Position numbers and translations under genes: made by a program
Assembly (NCBI GenBank): GCA_963802795.1
Contig: CAWDJV010000005.1
Coordinates: 1-64,000, forward strand
DNA from: JAIBJN01 sp963802795
Lineage (GTDB): Bacteria > Actinomycetota > Thermoleophilia > Gaiellales > Gaiellaceae
Reading direction: 5' to 3'
DNA: 64,000 nucleotides
Shown: piece after piece, positions 33,470 through 42,608 of the stretch
Layout: the number at the start of each line of letters is the position of its first letter
Numbering within the stretch: position 1 is the stretch's first letter
Notes under the pieces: generated by a model
What the model saw: only the letters and a program-made list of their open reading frames with translations
The model's database searches: none
Told to the model about the DNA's origin: nothing

Positions 33470-34255
33470 CTAGGCGATCGCGAAGGTGACGGTGAGCGTC
33501 GCGCTCACGTCTTGCACACCGGGCTCGATGGGTACGTCGCCCGCGGCCTCGACGTCGAGCTCGCGTGCGTACGCGGGTGAGACTCCGCCGCCGCTTGCTC
33601 CCTCGACGATCGCGACCGGCTCGCCGAGCGCCAGACCGGCCTCGTCTGCGATCGCCTGCGCCCGCGAGCGCGCGTCGTCGAAAGCCGCCTCGACGGCGGC
33701 CCCGTAACGCTCCTCGGCGTCCGACGCCGTCAGTGTCGGCCCGTAGACCTGGTTCGCGCCCGCCGCGACGGCCGCGTCGACGATCGCTCCTGCCCTCTCG
33801 AGATCGCGGATGACGGCATGCGCGGTGTTCGAGGCGTCGTACCCGACGATCGAGCTCCCGTCGTCGCTCGTGCGCGGATAGACGGAGACCTGCTCGGTGC
33901 GGAGGTCGTCGCCGCCCAGCCCCGCGTCGCGAAGCGCCGCGAGGATCCCCTTCATCGCGTCCGAGCTCGCGGAGAGCGCGGCCGCGGCTGTGTCGCCGCT
34001 CGTCTGAACGCCGAACGACCACTCGGCGGTGTCCGGGGCGAGACGAACGGACCCGGTGCCGACGACGGTGATCCCGGCGGAGGCGGCTGCGGCTCCACCG
34101 GCGGCGGCGAGGGGCTCGGCGCCCGCCCCCACGGCGGCGACACCGCTCTCGAGACCCCCTTCGACGGCGGCGTCGGTGCTCCCGTCATTGCCGCCGCACC
34201 CGGCGGCAAGCGCCGCGACGGCGACCACGACGGCTGCGACTGCGCTCGACCTCAT
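33470..34255 (-). CDS. SIMPL-domain (DUF541) lipoprotein
   Basis: 261 residues with GGAGGAAGAG before the ATG. The N-terminus is a lipoprotein signal with lipobox ALAAGC. An Ala-rich spacer and a SIMPL domain follow: GITVVGTGSVRLAPDTAEWSFGV, LRTEQVSVYPRTSDDGSS, ARSRAQAIADEAGLALGEPVAI, VQDVSATLTVTFAI. SIMPL proteins are envelope proteins of unclear function, some linked to oxidative stress. It is divergent from the amidase gene. Confidence 0.8.
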   Translation of the reverse strand: MRSSAVAAVVVAVAALAAGCGGNDGSTDAAVEGGLESGVAAVGAGAEPLAAAGGAAAASAGITVVGTGSVRLAPDTAEWSFGVQTSGDTAAAALSASSDAMKGILAALRDAGLGGDDLRTEQVSVYPRTSDDGSSIVGYDASNTAHAVIRDLERAGAIVDAAVAAGANQVYGPTLTASDAEERYGAAVEAAFDDARSRAQAIADEAGLALGEPVAIVEGASGGGVSPAYARELDVEAAGDVPIEPGVQDVSATLTVTFAIA

Positions 34256-34350
34256 CTCTTCCTCCGATCGTGTTTGGCGATTCGACCGGGGAGGCCGTCC
34301 GGAAGTTCCCGCCGGGCGCCATCGGCAAGAATGCCGGCGTGGTCCGCCGC

Positions 34351-35022
34351 ATGCTGCTCGCGGTCGCCTTCGCGCTCGCCCTCGCGCCCGAGGCGGGCGC
34401 CGCGCCGCTCGTCTGCCTCGACCCCGGGCACGAGCGGCACCCCGACCTCTCCACCGAGCCGATCGGGCCCGGGTCGCCGATCCGGAAGATCAAGGACGGC
34501 GGCGGCGCCCCGGGGGAGGCCCGAGTCGTCCTGCGCATCGCGCGGAAGACGCGCGCCGTCCTCCTCGACCGCGGCTACCGCGTTGCCATGACGAGGAACG
34601 GGCCGAGCTTCGACTACGGGCGAGGCGGGAATCGTGACCGCGCCCAGTTCTGCAACCGGCGGCGGTCGGCGCTCATGCTCCGGATCCACGCCGACGGCTC
34701 GAGCGACCCGCGCGTCCACGGCGTGTCGACGCTCTACCCCGCGACACACAGAGGCTGGACGGACGACATCGACGGCCGCAGCCGACGGGCGGCGCGACTC
34801 GTCCACCGGGCGGTCGTGCACCGCACGGGAGCTGCCGACCGCGGGCTCGTCGCCAGAGGCGACCTCACCGGCTTCAACTGGGCGAACGTTCCGGTGATTC
34901 TCGTCGAGACCGGCTTCATGACGAACCCGACCGAGCGGCGGAGGCTCGAGCGAGACCGCTACCAGTGGCGCGTCGCGCGGGCGCTCGCTGCCGGCGCGGC
35001 CAGGTTCAGGCCGATTCGATGA
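34351..35022 (+). CDS. N-acetylmuramoyl-L-alanine amidase (amidase_3)
   Basis: The catalytic domain shows the zinc-site motifs LVCLDPGHERHPD, LRIHADGSSD and the glutamate in VILVETGFMTNPTERRRL. It cleaves the amide between MurNAc and the stem peptide. A signal peptide begins at the ATG at 34351 (MLLAVAFALALAPEAGAA). An upstream GTG at 34270 keeps the frame open but would leave only 14 bases to the divergent SIMPL start. It ends inside the convergent SRPBCC gene by 17 bases. Confidence 0.8.
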   Translation: MLLAVAFALALAPEAGAAPLVCLDPGHERHPDLSTEPIGPGSPIRKIKDGGGAPGEARVVLRIARKTRAVLLDRGYRVAMTRNGPSFDYGRGGNRDRAQFCNRRRSALMLRIHADGSSDPRVHGVSTLYPATHRGWTDDIDGRSRRAARLVHRAVVHRTGAADRGLVARGDLTGFNWANVPVILVETGFMTNPTERRRLERDRYQWRVARALAAGAARFRPIR

Positions 35023-35452
35023 GCCGTTTCAGGCGGGCTAGGTCGGATTCGAGCCTTGCCTGCGCGTGGCGCGTGACGACGGACGAGAGCAGCCGCGCCG
35101 CTCGCGACTTGTACCTCGTCTCGATCACGGCAGTAAGGCGCGTGCCGCCGTCGACCGCCTCGAGCCGCTGCGAGCTCGTCGCCTCGAAGGACTTCGCCTC
35201 GAGCCGCACGGTCTGACACCAGGGCGGGTCGACGTCGACGAGCTCGGCCTCGAGCTCGACCCGCTGGCCGTAGTCCTCGAAGACGTCGCGGAAGCGGCTC
35301 CCGACCTGGAGTGGGCCGTCCGTCAGCGGCTCGCTCTCGACGAGCGCGCTCATCCATTCGCACCGGCGACCGGAGTCCGCGAGCCAGGGGAAGACCGCGT
35401 CGGGCGGAGCATCGATCTCGACGGTCGCGGTGTTCGTATGGGAATCGCTCAC
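35006..35452 (-). CDS. SRPBCC-family (polyketide cyclase-like) protein
   Basis: 148 residues. The N-terminal VEIDAPPDAVFPWLADSGRRCEW, middle GSRFRDVFEDYGQRVELEAELVD and C-terminal helix LLSSVVTRHAQARLESDLARLKRLIE are typical of the START/SRPBCC fold, which binds hydrophobic ligands. Its start overlaps the stop of the upstream gene by four bases (ATGA), so the two are probably translated together. Confidence 0.75.
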   Translation of the reverse strand: MSDSHTNTATVEIDAPPDAVFPWLADSGRRCEWMSALVESEPLTDGPLQVGSRFRDVFEDYGQRVELEAELVDVDPPWCQTVRLEAKSFEATSSQRLEAVDGGTRLTAVIETRYKSRAARLLSSVVTRHAQARLESDLARLKRLIESA

Positions 35453-35868
35453 GCCTGCTCGGGCGGCTCGCCCGAACGGCGCATCTCTTCGGCCGCGGCG
35501 CGGCCCTCCTCGTGGATCCGCCGCCGCATCGCCTCGAACTCGTCGTCCGGCCCCTGCTCGGGCGCCGAAGGCTCCTCGGCGACGGGCGTCGAGGGCTCGG
35601 GCTCGGGCCCGGGCGGAGGAGGCTCTGGCTCGGGCGCGACCGGCTCCTCGACGAGCGTCTCGGCGCCCATCCCGGCCGCCTCGAAGTCGTCCTCGTCCAC
35701 GGCCGCCTCGCGGGCCTCGGCGAGCTTGCGCCGCAGCTCCTCCGCCCGCTCGTCACGAGGCGGGGGCGGAGCCTCGGGCGTCCGCCGCAGCCGCGCGAGG
35801 ACGGCGCCGACGGCCGCCGCGGCGGCTGCCACGAGCGCGATTTTCGCCTTCTGTCCCACTCTCGTCAC
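35449..35868 (-). CDS. Membrane-anchored Pro/Glu-rich protein
   Basis: 139 residues: an N-terminal membrane anchor (KIALVAAAAAAVGAVLARL), a charged helix (RAEELRRKLAEAREAA), a Pro/Glu-rich low-complexity stretch, and a final charged helix. No enzymatic motif. Coupled to the SRPBCC gene by an ATGA overlap. Probably an envelope-associated accessory protein. Confidence 0.6.
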   Translation of the reverse strand: MTRVGQKAKIALVAAAAAAVGAVLARLRRTPEAPPPPRDERAEELRRKLAEAREAAVDEDDFEAAGMGAETLVEEPVAPEPEPPPPGPEPEPSTPVAEEPSAPEQGPDDEFEAMRRRIHEEGRAAAEEMRRSGEPPEQA

Positions 35869-36010
35869 TCTTTCACGACACCAGGCCTGCGGGCAAGCGA
35901 GCAGCGGCCGCTATACTCGGCGGGCTTCCTGCTTCGCCGGGCTCCGCTTCTTCCCGAGCGGCGCGCGCAAGGCGGGGCCGCTAGACCGAGGGAAGGAGAC
36001 GGAGGGAATC

Positions 36011-36388
36011 GTGAACCCATACGAGATCATGCTGCTGCTCGACTCCGAGCTGGCCGACGAGCGTCAGGCCGAGATCCTCACGCGCATCCGCGGGCTCGTC
36101 GAGCAGCGGGGAGGATCCTGGCAGGGGCAGGACGACTGGGGCCGGCGCAAGCTCGCCTACGAGATCGACCACAAGGGCGAGGCCTTCTACTACCTGTTTC
36201 AGTTCGACTGCGACGCGGCGACGCTCGAGGAGCTGACGCGCATCCTCAAGATCACCGACGGCGTGCTCCGCCACATGGCCGTGCGGCGGCTCGCGCCCGG
36301 CGCGACTCAGTCGGCCCGCGAGCACGCTGCGAGATGCTCCCCGCGAGCCGCGGCCGCGCGAGTCCGTCCCGTCTCCCGAGTACGATAG
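36011..36388 (+). CDS. rpsF: 30S ribosomal protein S6
   Basis: Starts at GTG 36011 behind GGAGGGAATC. The S6 fold is evident: NPYEIMLLLDSELADERQAEIL, WGRRKLAYEIDHKGEAFYYLFQF and RILKITDGVLRHMAVRRL. About 126 residues; the last 25 (SAREHAARCSPRAAAARVRPV) are longer than usual and may reflect a frameshift near the 3' end. First gene of the rpsF-ssb-rpsR-rplI cluster; S6 binds 16S rRNA together with S18. Confidence 0.9.
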   Translation: MNPYEIMLLLDSELADERQAEILTRIRGLVEQRGGSWQGQDDWGRRKLAYEIDHKGEAFYYLFQFDCDAATLEELTRILKITDGVLRHMAVRRLAPGATQSAREHAARCSPRAAAARVRPVSRVR

Positions 36389-36418
36389 AACAGACGTTCG
36401 ACAGAGGAGCTGAGAATC

Positions 36419-36862
36419 ATGGCTGGAGATATCAATCGCGTCACGCTCGTCGGACGCCTCACCCGCGACCCGGAGCTCCGGCATCTCCCGTCCGGCCAGC
36501 CCGTCCTGCAACTCGGGCTCGCCGTCAACGGACGTCAGCGCGACGACGCCGGCAACTGGACCGACAAGCCGAACTTCTTCGACGTGAAAGTGTTCGGCAA
36601 CCAGGCCGAGTCGCTCTCGCAGCACCTCGCCAAGGGCCGGCGCGTCGGGATCGACGGCAGGCTCGACTGGTCCTCCTGGGAGGCCCAGGACGGCACCAAG
36701 CGCTCCAAGGTCGAGGTCGTGGCGTACCAGGTCCAGTTCCTCGACAGCCGCACCGACGGCGGTGAGCAGAGCCAGTACATCCCGACGTCCGACGTGACCG
36801 CCGACAAGACCGATTTCGCGCCGGCGGGAGCCGCGGCCGCGGACGACGACATCCCCTTCTAG
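36419..36862 (+). CDS. ssb: Single-stranded DNA-binding protein
   Basis: 147 residues. OB-fold pattern MAGDINRVTLVGRLTRDPELR, FFDVKVFGNQAESLSQHLAKG, RVGIDGRLDWSSWE, and the conserved acidic tip DDDIPF, which binds partner proteins. It protects ssDNA in replication and repair. Located between rpsF and rpsR as in most bacteria. Confidence 0.95.
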   Translation: MAGDINRVTLVGRLTRDPELRHLPSGQPVLQLGLAVNGRQRDDAGNWTDKPNFFDVKVFGNQAESLSQHLAKGRRVGIDGRLDWSSWEAQDGTKRSKVEVVAYQVQFLDSRTDGGEQSQYIPTSDVTADKTDFAPAGAAAADDDIPF

Positions 36863-36886
36863 GCCCTCGAGAGGACGGCGAGCGAC

Positions 36887-37162
36887 ATGGCACAACAGAC
36901 GAAGCAACGACGGCGCCCGTCGGCCTCGACCGGGCCTATCCGGAGGAAGAGCTGTTACTTCTGCCGCGAGAAGATCGAACAGGTCGACTACAAGAACTAC
37001 AACCAGCTCCGGCGCTACATCTCCGAGAAGGGGAAGATCCGCTCGCGCCGCATCACCGGCGCCTGCCGGCGGCACCAGGACCAGATCGCAGTCGCCGTGA
37101 AGCGGGCGCGGGAGGTGGCGCTTCTGCCCTACGTGGACTCCCACCCGGGGAGCGGCAGGTAA
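36887..37162 (+). CDS. rpsR: 30S ribosomal protein S18
   Basis: 91 residues. Contains KSCYFCREKIEQVDYKNYNQLRRYISEKGKIRSRRITGACRRHQ split over the usual S18 core, with a Cys pair (CYFC) and a later Cys that fit the zinc-binding form of S18. It partners with S6. Its stop is directly followed by the rplI ATG. Confidence 0.95.
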   Translation: MAQQTKQRRRPSASTGPIRRKSCYFCREKIEQVDYKNYNQLRRYISEKGKIRSRRITGACRRHQDQIAVAVKRAREVALLPYVDSHPGSGR

Positions 37163-37810
37163 ATGGACGTCGTCCTCCTCGCGGACGTCGAGAAGCTCGG
37201 CCTCCGCGGCGAGGTCGTCTCAGTGTCCCGCGGGTACATGCGCAACTTCCTGCAGCCGCGTCGGCTCGCCGAGGTCGCGACGCCCGCGCGGGTCGCCGAC
37301 CTCGAGCGGCGAGACGCGCAGCGCGCCCTCCAGGAGGCACGGACGGTCGAGCAGGCCGAGACGATCGCCGAGAAGCTGCGAAAGACGGTGCTTCGCTTCG
37401 AGGTCAACGCCGGCCCGCAGGGCACGCTCTTCGGCTCGGTGACGCCCACGGACATCGCCGACGAGATCTGGCGCGCCCGCAAGATCCGCGTCGACCGCCG
37501 GAAGATCGACCTCGACGATCCCATCAAGCGGATCGGGCGCTACGAGGTGCCGATCGCGGTCTTCGAGGACGTCCGGGTCGACGTGAAGACGCTGGTCGTC
37601 CCGATCGGCGGAGAGCTGCCTCCCGAGGAAGAGCTCGAGGAGCTCGCCGCCGCCGACGGCTCCGGTGAGGGCGAGCCCGCTCCCGAGAGCGAAGCAACGC
37701 CTGAGGGAGAGGCGGCCGCCGAGGCCGTGACCGGGCTCGAAGCCGAGGCCGTGCAGGCGCCCGAGCCGCCGGCGGACGAGCCGGACCAGCCCGAAGAGCC
37801 GCAAGCCTAG
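37163..37810 (+). CDS. rplI: 50S ribosomal protein L9 with acidic C-terminal extension
   Basis: 215 residues against about 148 in typical L9. The N-terminal domain is standard (VVLLADVEKLGLRGEVVSVSRG, MRNFLQPRRLAEVAT), as is the C-terminal domain (TLFGSVTPTDIADEIW, IKRIGRYEVPIAVFEDVRVDVK). After residue 150 comes an extra acidic, Ala/Pro/Glu-rich tail of about 65 residues. The ATG immediately follows the rpsR stop, indicating translational coupling. Confidence 0.92.
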   Translation: MDVVLLADVEKLGLRGEVVSVSRGYMRNFLQPRRLAEVATPARVADLERRDAQRALQEARTVEQAETIAEKLRKTVLRFEVNAGPQGTLFGSVTPTDIADEIWRARKIRVDRRKIDLDDPIKRIGRYEVPIAVFEDVRVDVKTLVVPIGGELPPEEELEELAAADGSGEGEPAPESEATPEGEAAAEAVTGLEAEAVQAPEPPADEPDQPEEPQA

Positions 37811-37813
37811 CTC

Positions 37814-38131
37814 TCAGCGGTCGGCGGGCCGCTCGACGATCTCGTAATGGCTCGAGCGCTCGTCCCAGCGCGAGAGGACCGCGCGCGCGGCCTCGGGCAC
37901 GACGGCGAGCTCGTGGTCCTCGCCGGCGAACGACCGCACCGCGTCGAGCGACTCCCAGAGCGTCAGCGTCGCGAACTCCACTTCCTCCTCGAGCTCGCGG
38001 CGGAAGAGGTACGTGCCGCGGTGGCCGTCGTGCTGGGCGACCCACGGGAGGATCGTGCCGCGGAGGAGCTCCTCGTACGCGTCCGCGTTCTCGGCCGTCG
38101 CCGCCCAGCCTCGCCACCAGCGCGCGATCAT
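37814..38131 (-). CDS. Antibiotic biosynthesis monooxygenase-like protein
   Basis: About 105 residues from ATG 38131 (MIARWWRGWAATAENADAYEE), chosen by comparison with its paralogue at 21685; an upstream ATG at 38164 is possible. Contains VEFATLTLWESLDAVRSFAG and SRWDERSSHYEIVE. Small ABM-type barrel, function unknown. It converges with rplI with only three bases between the stops. Confidence 0.75.
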   Translation of the reverse strand: MIARWWRGWAATAENADAYEELLRGTILPWVAQHDGHRGTYLFRRELEEEVEFATLTLWESLDAVRSFAGEDHELAVVPEAARAVLSRWDERSSHYEIVERPADR

Positions 38132-38238
38132 GTCTCTGAAAACGACGCCGCCGGCCTTTCGCATTCCCGCGGAAGAAAGTCGCCGCCCCCGGCGTCATGA
38201 GGGACAGCGGCACAACGGCCTACGGGCCCTCCTCAGGA

Positions 38239-38268
38239 GCGGGGCGTCGATTGCGGCCGGCGCCCCGC
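38239..38268 (-). terminator. Hairpin terminator of dnaB
   Basis: An 8-bp GC stem (GCGGGGCG / CGCCCCGC) with a 14-base loop, just past the dnaB stop on the minus strand. Confidence 0.45.
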
Positions 38269-38272
38269 CACC

Positions 38273-39637
38273 CTAGGCGGCCGCGAGGTCGGAGAACTTG
38301 GCGTACCGCTTCAGGAACGAGAGCTTCACCGTGTCGGTGGGCCCGTTGCGGTGCTTGGCGACGATCACCTCCGCGAGGCCCTGCTGCTCGGACTCCTCGC
38401 CGTTGTAGTACTCGTCCCTGTAGATGAACATGACGATGTCCGCGTCCTGCTCGATCGAGCCGCTCTCGCGCAGGTCGGAGAGGATCGGCCGCTTGTCGTG
38501 GCGCTGCTCCACCGCCCGCGAGAGCTGCGAGAGCGCCAGGATCGGCACGTCGAGGTCGCGCGCGAGCACCTTGAGCGAGCGCGAGATCTGCGAGACCTCC
38601 TGGACGCGGTTCTCGGCGTTCATCCCCGACGTCATCAGCTGGAGATAGTCGACGATGATTAGCCCGAGCTCGGGGTGCTTCGACTTCAAGCGCCGCGCTT
38701 TCGAGCGGATCTCCATCATCGTGATCGAGCCCGTGTCGTCGACGTAGACGGGCGCCTTGGCGAGCTTGTCGCAGGATGCGGTCAGCCTCGGCCAGTCGTC
38801 CGCCGAGAGCTTGCCGGTGCGCAACCGCTGCGACTCCACCTTCGCCTCGCTGCACATCAGCCGCTGCGTCACCTCGGCCTTCGACATCTCGAGTGTGAAG
38901 AGGGCAACCGGGACGTTCCTCCGCACGGCGAGATTCGCCGCGACGCCCAGTCCGAGCGCCGACTTGCCCATGCTGGGCCGCGCCGCGATAACGACGAGGT
39001 TTCCCTCCTGGAAGCCCGACGTGATCCTGTCGAGGTCGCGGAAGCCCGAGGGCACGCCGGTGACGTCCGTGCCCGACTCGTAGAGCTGCGTGATCCTCTC
39101 GAAGCTCTCCTTCAGGAGCGCCTCGATATGGCTGAACTCGGAGGTCGCCTTCTCCTGGGAGAGGTCGAAGAGGATCTGCTCGGCGCGGTCGATCAGCTCC
39201 GAGGTCTCGCCGGGGCGCTCCCAGCCGAGGCGCGCGATGTCGCCGCCGACGCGGATGAGGCCGCGCAGCGTGGCGCTCTCCTTGACGATCCGCGCGTAGT
39301 GGCCGGCGTTCGCACTGGCCGGGACGAGGGCGGCCAGCTCGTGGATGCGCACCTTGCCGCCCGCGTCCTCGAGCTCACCACGCTCGTCGAGCTCGTCGAC
39401 GAGCGTGATCGCGTCGACCGGCTCCCCTTTTGCGTAGAGGGCGAGCGCCGCTCGGTAGACCCTCGCGTGACTCTCGCGGTAGAACTCGTGGCCCTCCGCG
39501 GAGAGCACGTCGGTCACCGCCGCGATCGCGCCGGGCGTGAGCATCATCGCGCCGAGCACGGACTCTTCGGCATCGAGGTTCTGCGGCGGGACCCGGGCGT
39601 CCTCTACTGTCGTCACCCGAGCCAGGTTCGTCGCCAT
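38273..39637 (-). CDS. dnaB: Replicative DNA helicase DnaB
   Basis: 454 residues from ATG 39637 (MATNLARVTTVEDARVPPQN). The N-terminal domain (PQNLDAEESVLGAMML) is followed by the RecA-like helicase core: Walker A ARPSMGKSALGLG, VALFTLEMSKAEVTQRL, Walker B LIIVDYLQLM, DVPILALSQLSRAVEQR, RPILSDLRESGSIEQDADIV and C-terminal IVAKHRNGPTDTVKLSF. It unwinds DNA at the fork. No intein interrupts it. It lies divergent from purA rather than following rplI on the same strand. Confidence 0.95.
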   Translation of the reverse strand: MATNLARVTTVEDARVPPQNLDAEESVLGAMMLTPGAIAAVTDVLSAEGHEFYRESHARVYRAALALYAKGEPVDAITLVDELDERGELEDAGGKVRIHELAALVPASANAGHYARIVKESATLRGLIRVGGDIARLGWERPGETSELIDRAEQILFDLSQEKATSEFSHIEALLKESFERITQLYESGTDVTGVPSGFRDLDRITSGFQEGNLVVIAARPSMGKSALGLGVAANLAVRRNVPVALFTLEMSKAEVTQRLMCSEAKVESQRLRTGKLSADDWPRLTASCDKLAKAPVYVDDTGSITMMEIRSKARRLKSKHPELGLIIVDYLQLMTSGMNAENRVQEVSQISRSLKVLARDLDVPILALSQLSRAVEQRHDKRPILSDLRESGSIEQDADIVMFIYRDEYYNGEESEQQGLAEVIVAKHRNGPTDTVKLSFLKRYAKFSDLAAA

Positions 39638-39863
39638 CGGACGCGACACTACAGGGCCTGTCAATCGCGAATTCACAGCCACGAAATCCCCCCGGCGCAG
39701 GACAAAGGAACACATGTTCCCATGCCCGGCGGACGACAGTGCCCAGGCAAACCCACAGGCCTGTGCACGAGATTCACGCTCGGCGCGCGACTTTCGTCGA
39801 TGCTTCTCCACACGCCATGTGGACGAGGCTCTACCGGCTTCCCCGACCACTAAGCTCCAGCCG

Positions 39864-41158
39864 ATGCCAGCAACCGTGATCGTCGGCGCCCAGTGGGGCG
39901 ACGAGGGGAAGGGCAAGATCGTCGACCTGCTCGCCGAGGACTCCGACGTCGTGTGCCGCTACCAGGGCGGCCCCAACGCCGGCCACACGATCGTCCGCGA
40001 CGGCGAGACGTTCGCCCTCCACCACGTCCCGTCCGGAATCCTCGCGGGGAAGCTCTGCGTCGTGGGCGCCGGCTGCGTCGTCGACCCCGGGCTCCTCGTC
40101 GCCGAGCTGGACGCGCTCGAGGGCCGCGGAATCTCCACGGAGAGCGTGCGCGTCTCCGGGAACGCGCACCTGATCATGCCGTGGCACGTCGCCATCGACG
40201 CCGCCAGCGAGCGGCGGCTCGGCAGGCTCCAGATCGGGACGACGCGGCGAGGAATCGGTCCCGCCTACGCGGACAAGGCCTCGCGCATCGGCATTCGCGT
40301 CCAGGACATCCTCGACCCGAAGATTCTCCGACAGAAGTTCGAGACCGCGCTCGCGGAGAAGAACCTCGTCCTCGAGCGCGTCCACGAGGTCCCGCCGCTC
40401 GCGGTCGAGGAGCTGGCCGAGCGCATGGAGGCCTGCGCCGTCCGGCTGCGCCCGTACGTCGCGGACACATCCCTGCTCGTCGACCGCGCGCTTCGCGAGG
40501 GCCGGCGAGTCCTGCTCGAAGGAGCGCAGGGGACGCTGCTCGACCTCGACCACGGGACCTATCCGTTCGTCACGTCGTCGAACCCGCTGGCCGCCGCCGC
40601 CGCGACCGGAGTCGGCATCGGGCCGACGCGCATCGACCGCGTCCTCGGCGTCGCCAAGGCCTACGTGACGCGGGTCGGCGAGGGCCCGTTCCCCACCGAG
40701 ATCGAAGGGCCGCAGCAAGCCCGCGTGCGCGAGCTGGGGGCGGAGTACGGGACGACCACCGGCCGCGAGCGCCGCTGCGGCTGGCTCGACCTGGTCGCGC
40801 TTCGCTTCGCGGTCCGCGTCAACGGGATGACGAGCCTCGTGCTCACGAAGCTGGACGTGCTCTCGGCCTTCACCGAGATTCCCGTCTGTACGCGCTACCG
40901 CCTTCCGGACGGCACGGAGACCGAGGAGTTCCCGGCGCACCAGAGCGACTTCCACCACGCCGAGCCCGTGTACGAGACATTGGCCGGCTGGGGGAGCCGC
41001 TCGCCGAGGCCGAGTCTCTCGCCGACCTCCCCGCCGCCGCGCGTGCGTACGTCGCCTTCGTCGAAGAGCGGCTCGGCGTCGAGGTCTGCCTCATCTCCGT
41101 GGGCGCCGAGCGCGAGCGCGTGGTCGCGCCGCACGGCCTTGCGAGCGTGGCTGGATGA
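39864..41158 (+). CDS. purA: Adenylosuccinate synthetase, frameshifted near 3' end
   Basis: From ATG 39864: GAQWGDEGKGKIVD (IMP/GTP site), GPNAGHTIV, ISTTRRGIGPAYADK-like segment (GTTRRGIGPAY), EGAQGTLLDLDHGTYPFVTSSN and MTSLVLTKLDVLS. It joins IMP and Asp with GTP hydrolysis in AMP synthesis. Near 40990 a G-run is one base short. The natural ending (GEPLAEAESLADLP, EERLGVEVCLISVGAERERV) continues in another frame to 41158. As this is normally essential and single copy, the indel is most likely a sequence error. Confidence 0.9.
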
Positions 41159-41200
41159 GCCTTCGCCGCGTCAACCTATTTCCGGGCCGGCGTCGAGGAC

Positions 41201-41629
41201 ATGCCCGAGCGCCGGGACGGCTACCGCCTCGCCTACGCCCGCCTGGGCCCACAGATCGGGGCGGCCAAGATCGGTGCCACCGTCTACGAGCTCGCTCCCG
41301 GGCAGAGCACCTTCCCCTACCACTACGAGCGCGGCTGCGAGGAGTGGCTGCTCGTCGTCGGGGGGAGGCCGACCCTGCGCCATCCCGGCGGAGAGGACGA
41401 GCTCGAGCCCGGCGACCTGGTCTGCTTCCCCGAGGGCCCGGAAGGGGCGCACAAGGTCACGAACTCGACGACCGAGGCCGCGCGGGTCGTGATCCTCTCG
41501 ACGAAGGCGTCTCCCGCGGTCGCCGTCTACCCGGACAGCGACAAGATCGGTGTCTTCACCGAAGACGAGGCCGACGACGTCATGGTCCGGCGCGAGAGCG
41601 GCGTCGACTACTGGGACCGCGAGCTCTGA
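41201..41629 (+). CDS. Cupin-domain protein
   Basis: 142 residues from ATG 41201. Cupin motifs: YELAPGQSTFPYHYERGCEEWLLVVGG (first, with His and two Glu) and ELEPGDLVCFPEGPEGAHKVTN (second, His). A C-terminal part KASPAVAVYPDSDKIGVF follows. The reading upstream (STYFRAGVEDMPERR) suggests the gene may originally begin a few codons earlier, before a small indel near 41170. Substrate unknown. Confidence 0.75.
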   Translation: MPERRDGYRLAYARLGPQIGAAKIGATVYELAPGQSTFPYHYERGCEEWLLVVGGRPTLRHPGGEDELEPGDLVCFPEGPEGAHKVTNSTTEAARVVILSTKASPAVAVYPDSDKIGVFTEDEADDVMVRRESGVDYWDREL

Positions 41630-41687
41630 CGCCCACGCTCGAGGCTCTTACGAATCGCTCACAGTCCGTCCCTAGGGTGCCCGCACC

Positions 41688-42449
41688 ATGCCTTCCCGCC
41701 CGGTACTGATCGCGCTGATCCTCGGCCTGCTCGCCGTACCGGCGGTCGCCGGCGCGGAGCTCTCCGAAGGCTCGTCGACCACGACGTCGGCAGCCGCCGG
41801 CCACGAGGCCTCCACGGCCGCGCTCGCTCCGGGCAGGGTCATCCGCACGCGGCGCAGCTGGGAGTGCCGTGGATCCCTCCGCAGGTACGGCCGGCTGCCG
41901 ATCAAGGTGATCTCGAACATGCGGAACCCTGGAAACGGCGACGCGATCCGCCTGATCGGCTGCCGCGGTGACGGGAACCGCCGCACGGTCGACCTCATCC
42001 TCGACGTCAACGGCAACGGCCGGGGCCGCGGCACAGCCTTCGACGCCGTCCGCATCGGCCAGGACGCCCGTGACCTCGTCGTGACCGGCGACGTCGAGTG
42101 CGGGAGGAAGCACAGGAATCCGGGCATCCACCAGGACATCGTCCAGGCCCTCTCGGGAAGGAACATCATCTTCCGCGACTTCACCTCGGGGCACCCGAGG
42201 AGGGGCACGTGGACGTGCTGGGGCGCCGGCGGAGGCTGGTACGTCACCTGGGCCAACGGCAGCATCCCGACCAGGCTCATCTGCAACCGCTGCCGACTCG
42301 CGACGTACAACCAGAATCTGCGGATCGACGAGTCCGTCCGCTCGGGGGCGAGGAACTCGGTCTTCGGCTTCCACCGCTCCTACGGGATCTTCATCGGGCC
42401 GAAGGCCAGGCGCCCCGTCAACGTGAACAACCGCGTGATCGAGTACTAG
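41688..42449 (+). CDS. Secreted protein with beta-helix-like repeats
   Basis: 253 residues. A signal peptide (VLIALILGLLAVPAVAGAE) is followed by a Ser/Thr/Ala spacer and a domain with repeated short strands: VDLILDVNGNGRGRGTAFDAV, DLVVTGDVECGRKHRNPGIH, QALSGRNIIFRDFTSG. Asp/Asn-Gly turns and Cys pairs suggest a parallel beta-helix as in pectate-lyase-like proteins. No catalytic triad recognised. Confidence 0.65.
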   Translation: MPSRPVLIALILGLLAVPAVAGAELSEGSSTTTSAAAGHEASTAALAPGRVIRTRRSWECRGSLRRYGRLPIKVISNMRNPGNGDAIRLIGCRGDGNRRTVDLILDVNGNGRGRGTAFDAVRIGQDARDLVVTGDVECGRKHRNPGIHQDIVQALSGRNIIFRDFTSGHPRRGTWTCWGAGGGWYVTWANGSIPTRLICNRCRLATYNQNLRIDESVRSGARNSVFGFHRSYGIFIGPKARRPVNVNNRVIEY

Positions 42450-42608
42450 CGCCTGGCCCGTTTCCGGCCGAGTCGACGACCTTGCTCACGCGAGACGTAA
42501 CGGATCCTTAGGTACCACTAAACCCGCTTGATGCCTGGCCTTCCGGGGGTTTCCGTCCCGAGCGGAACTGCGCTATAACCCGCTCTCAACACTCGGGAGG
42601 AGGGGACT

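Noticed and set aside
39638..39863. Replication origin between dnaB and purA
   Set aside because: No cluster of DnaA boxes or AT-rich unwinding region was seen.
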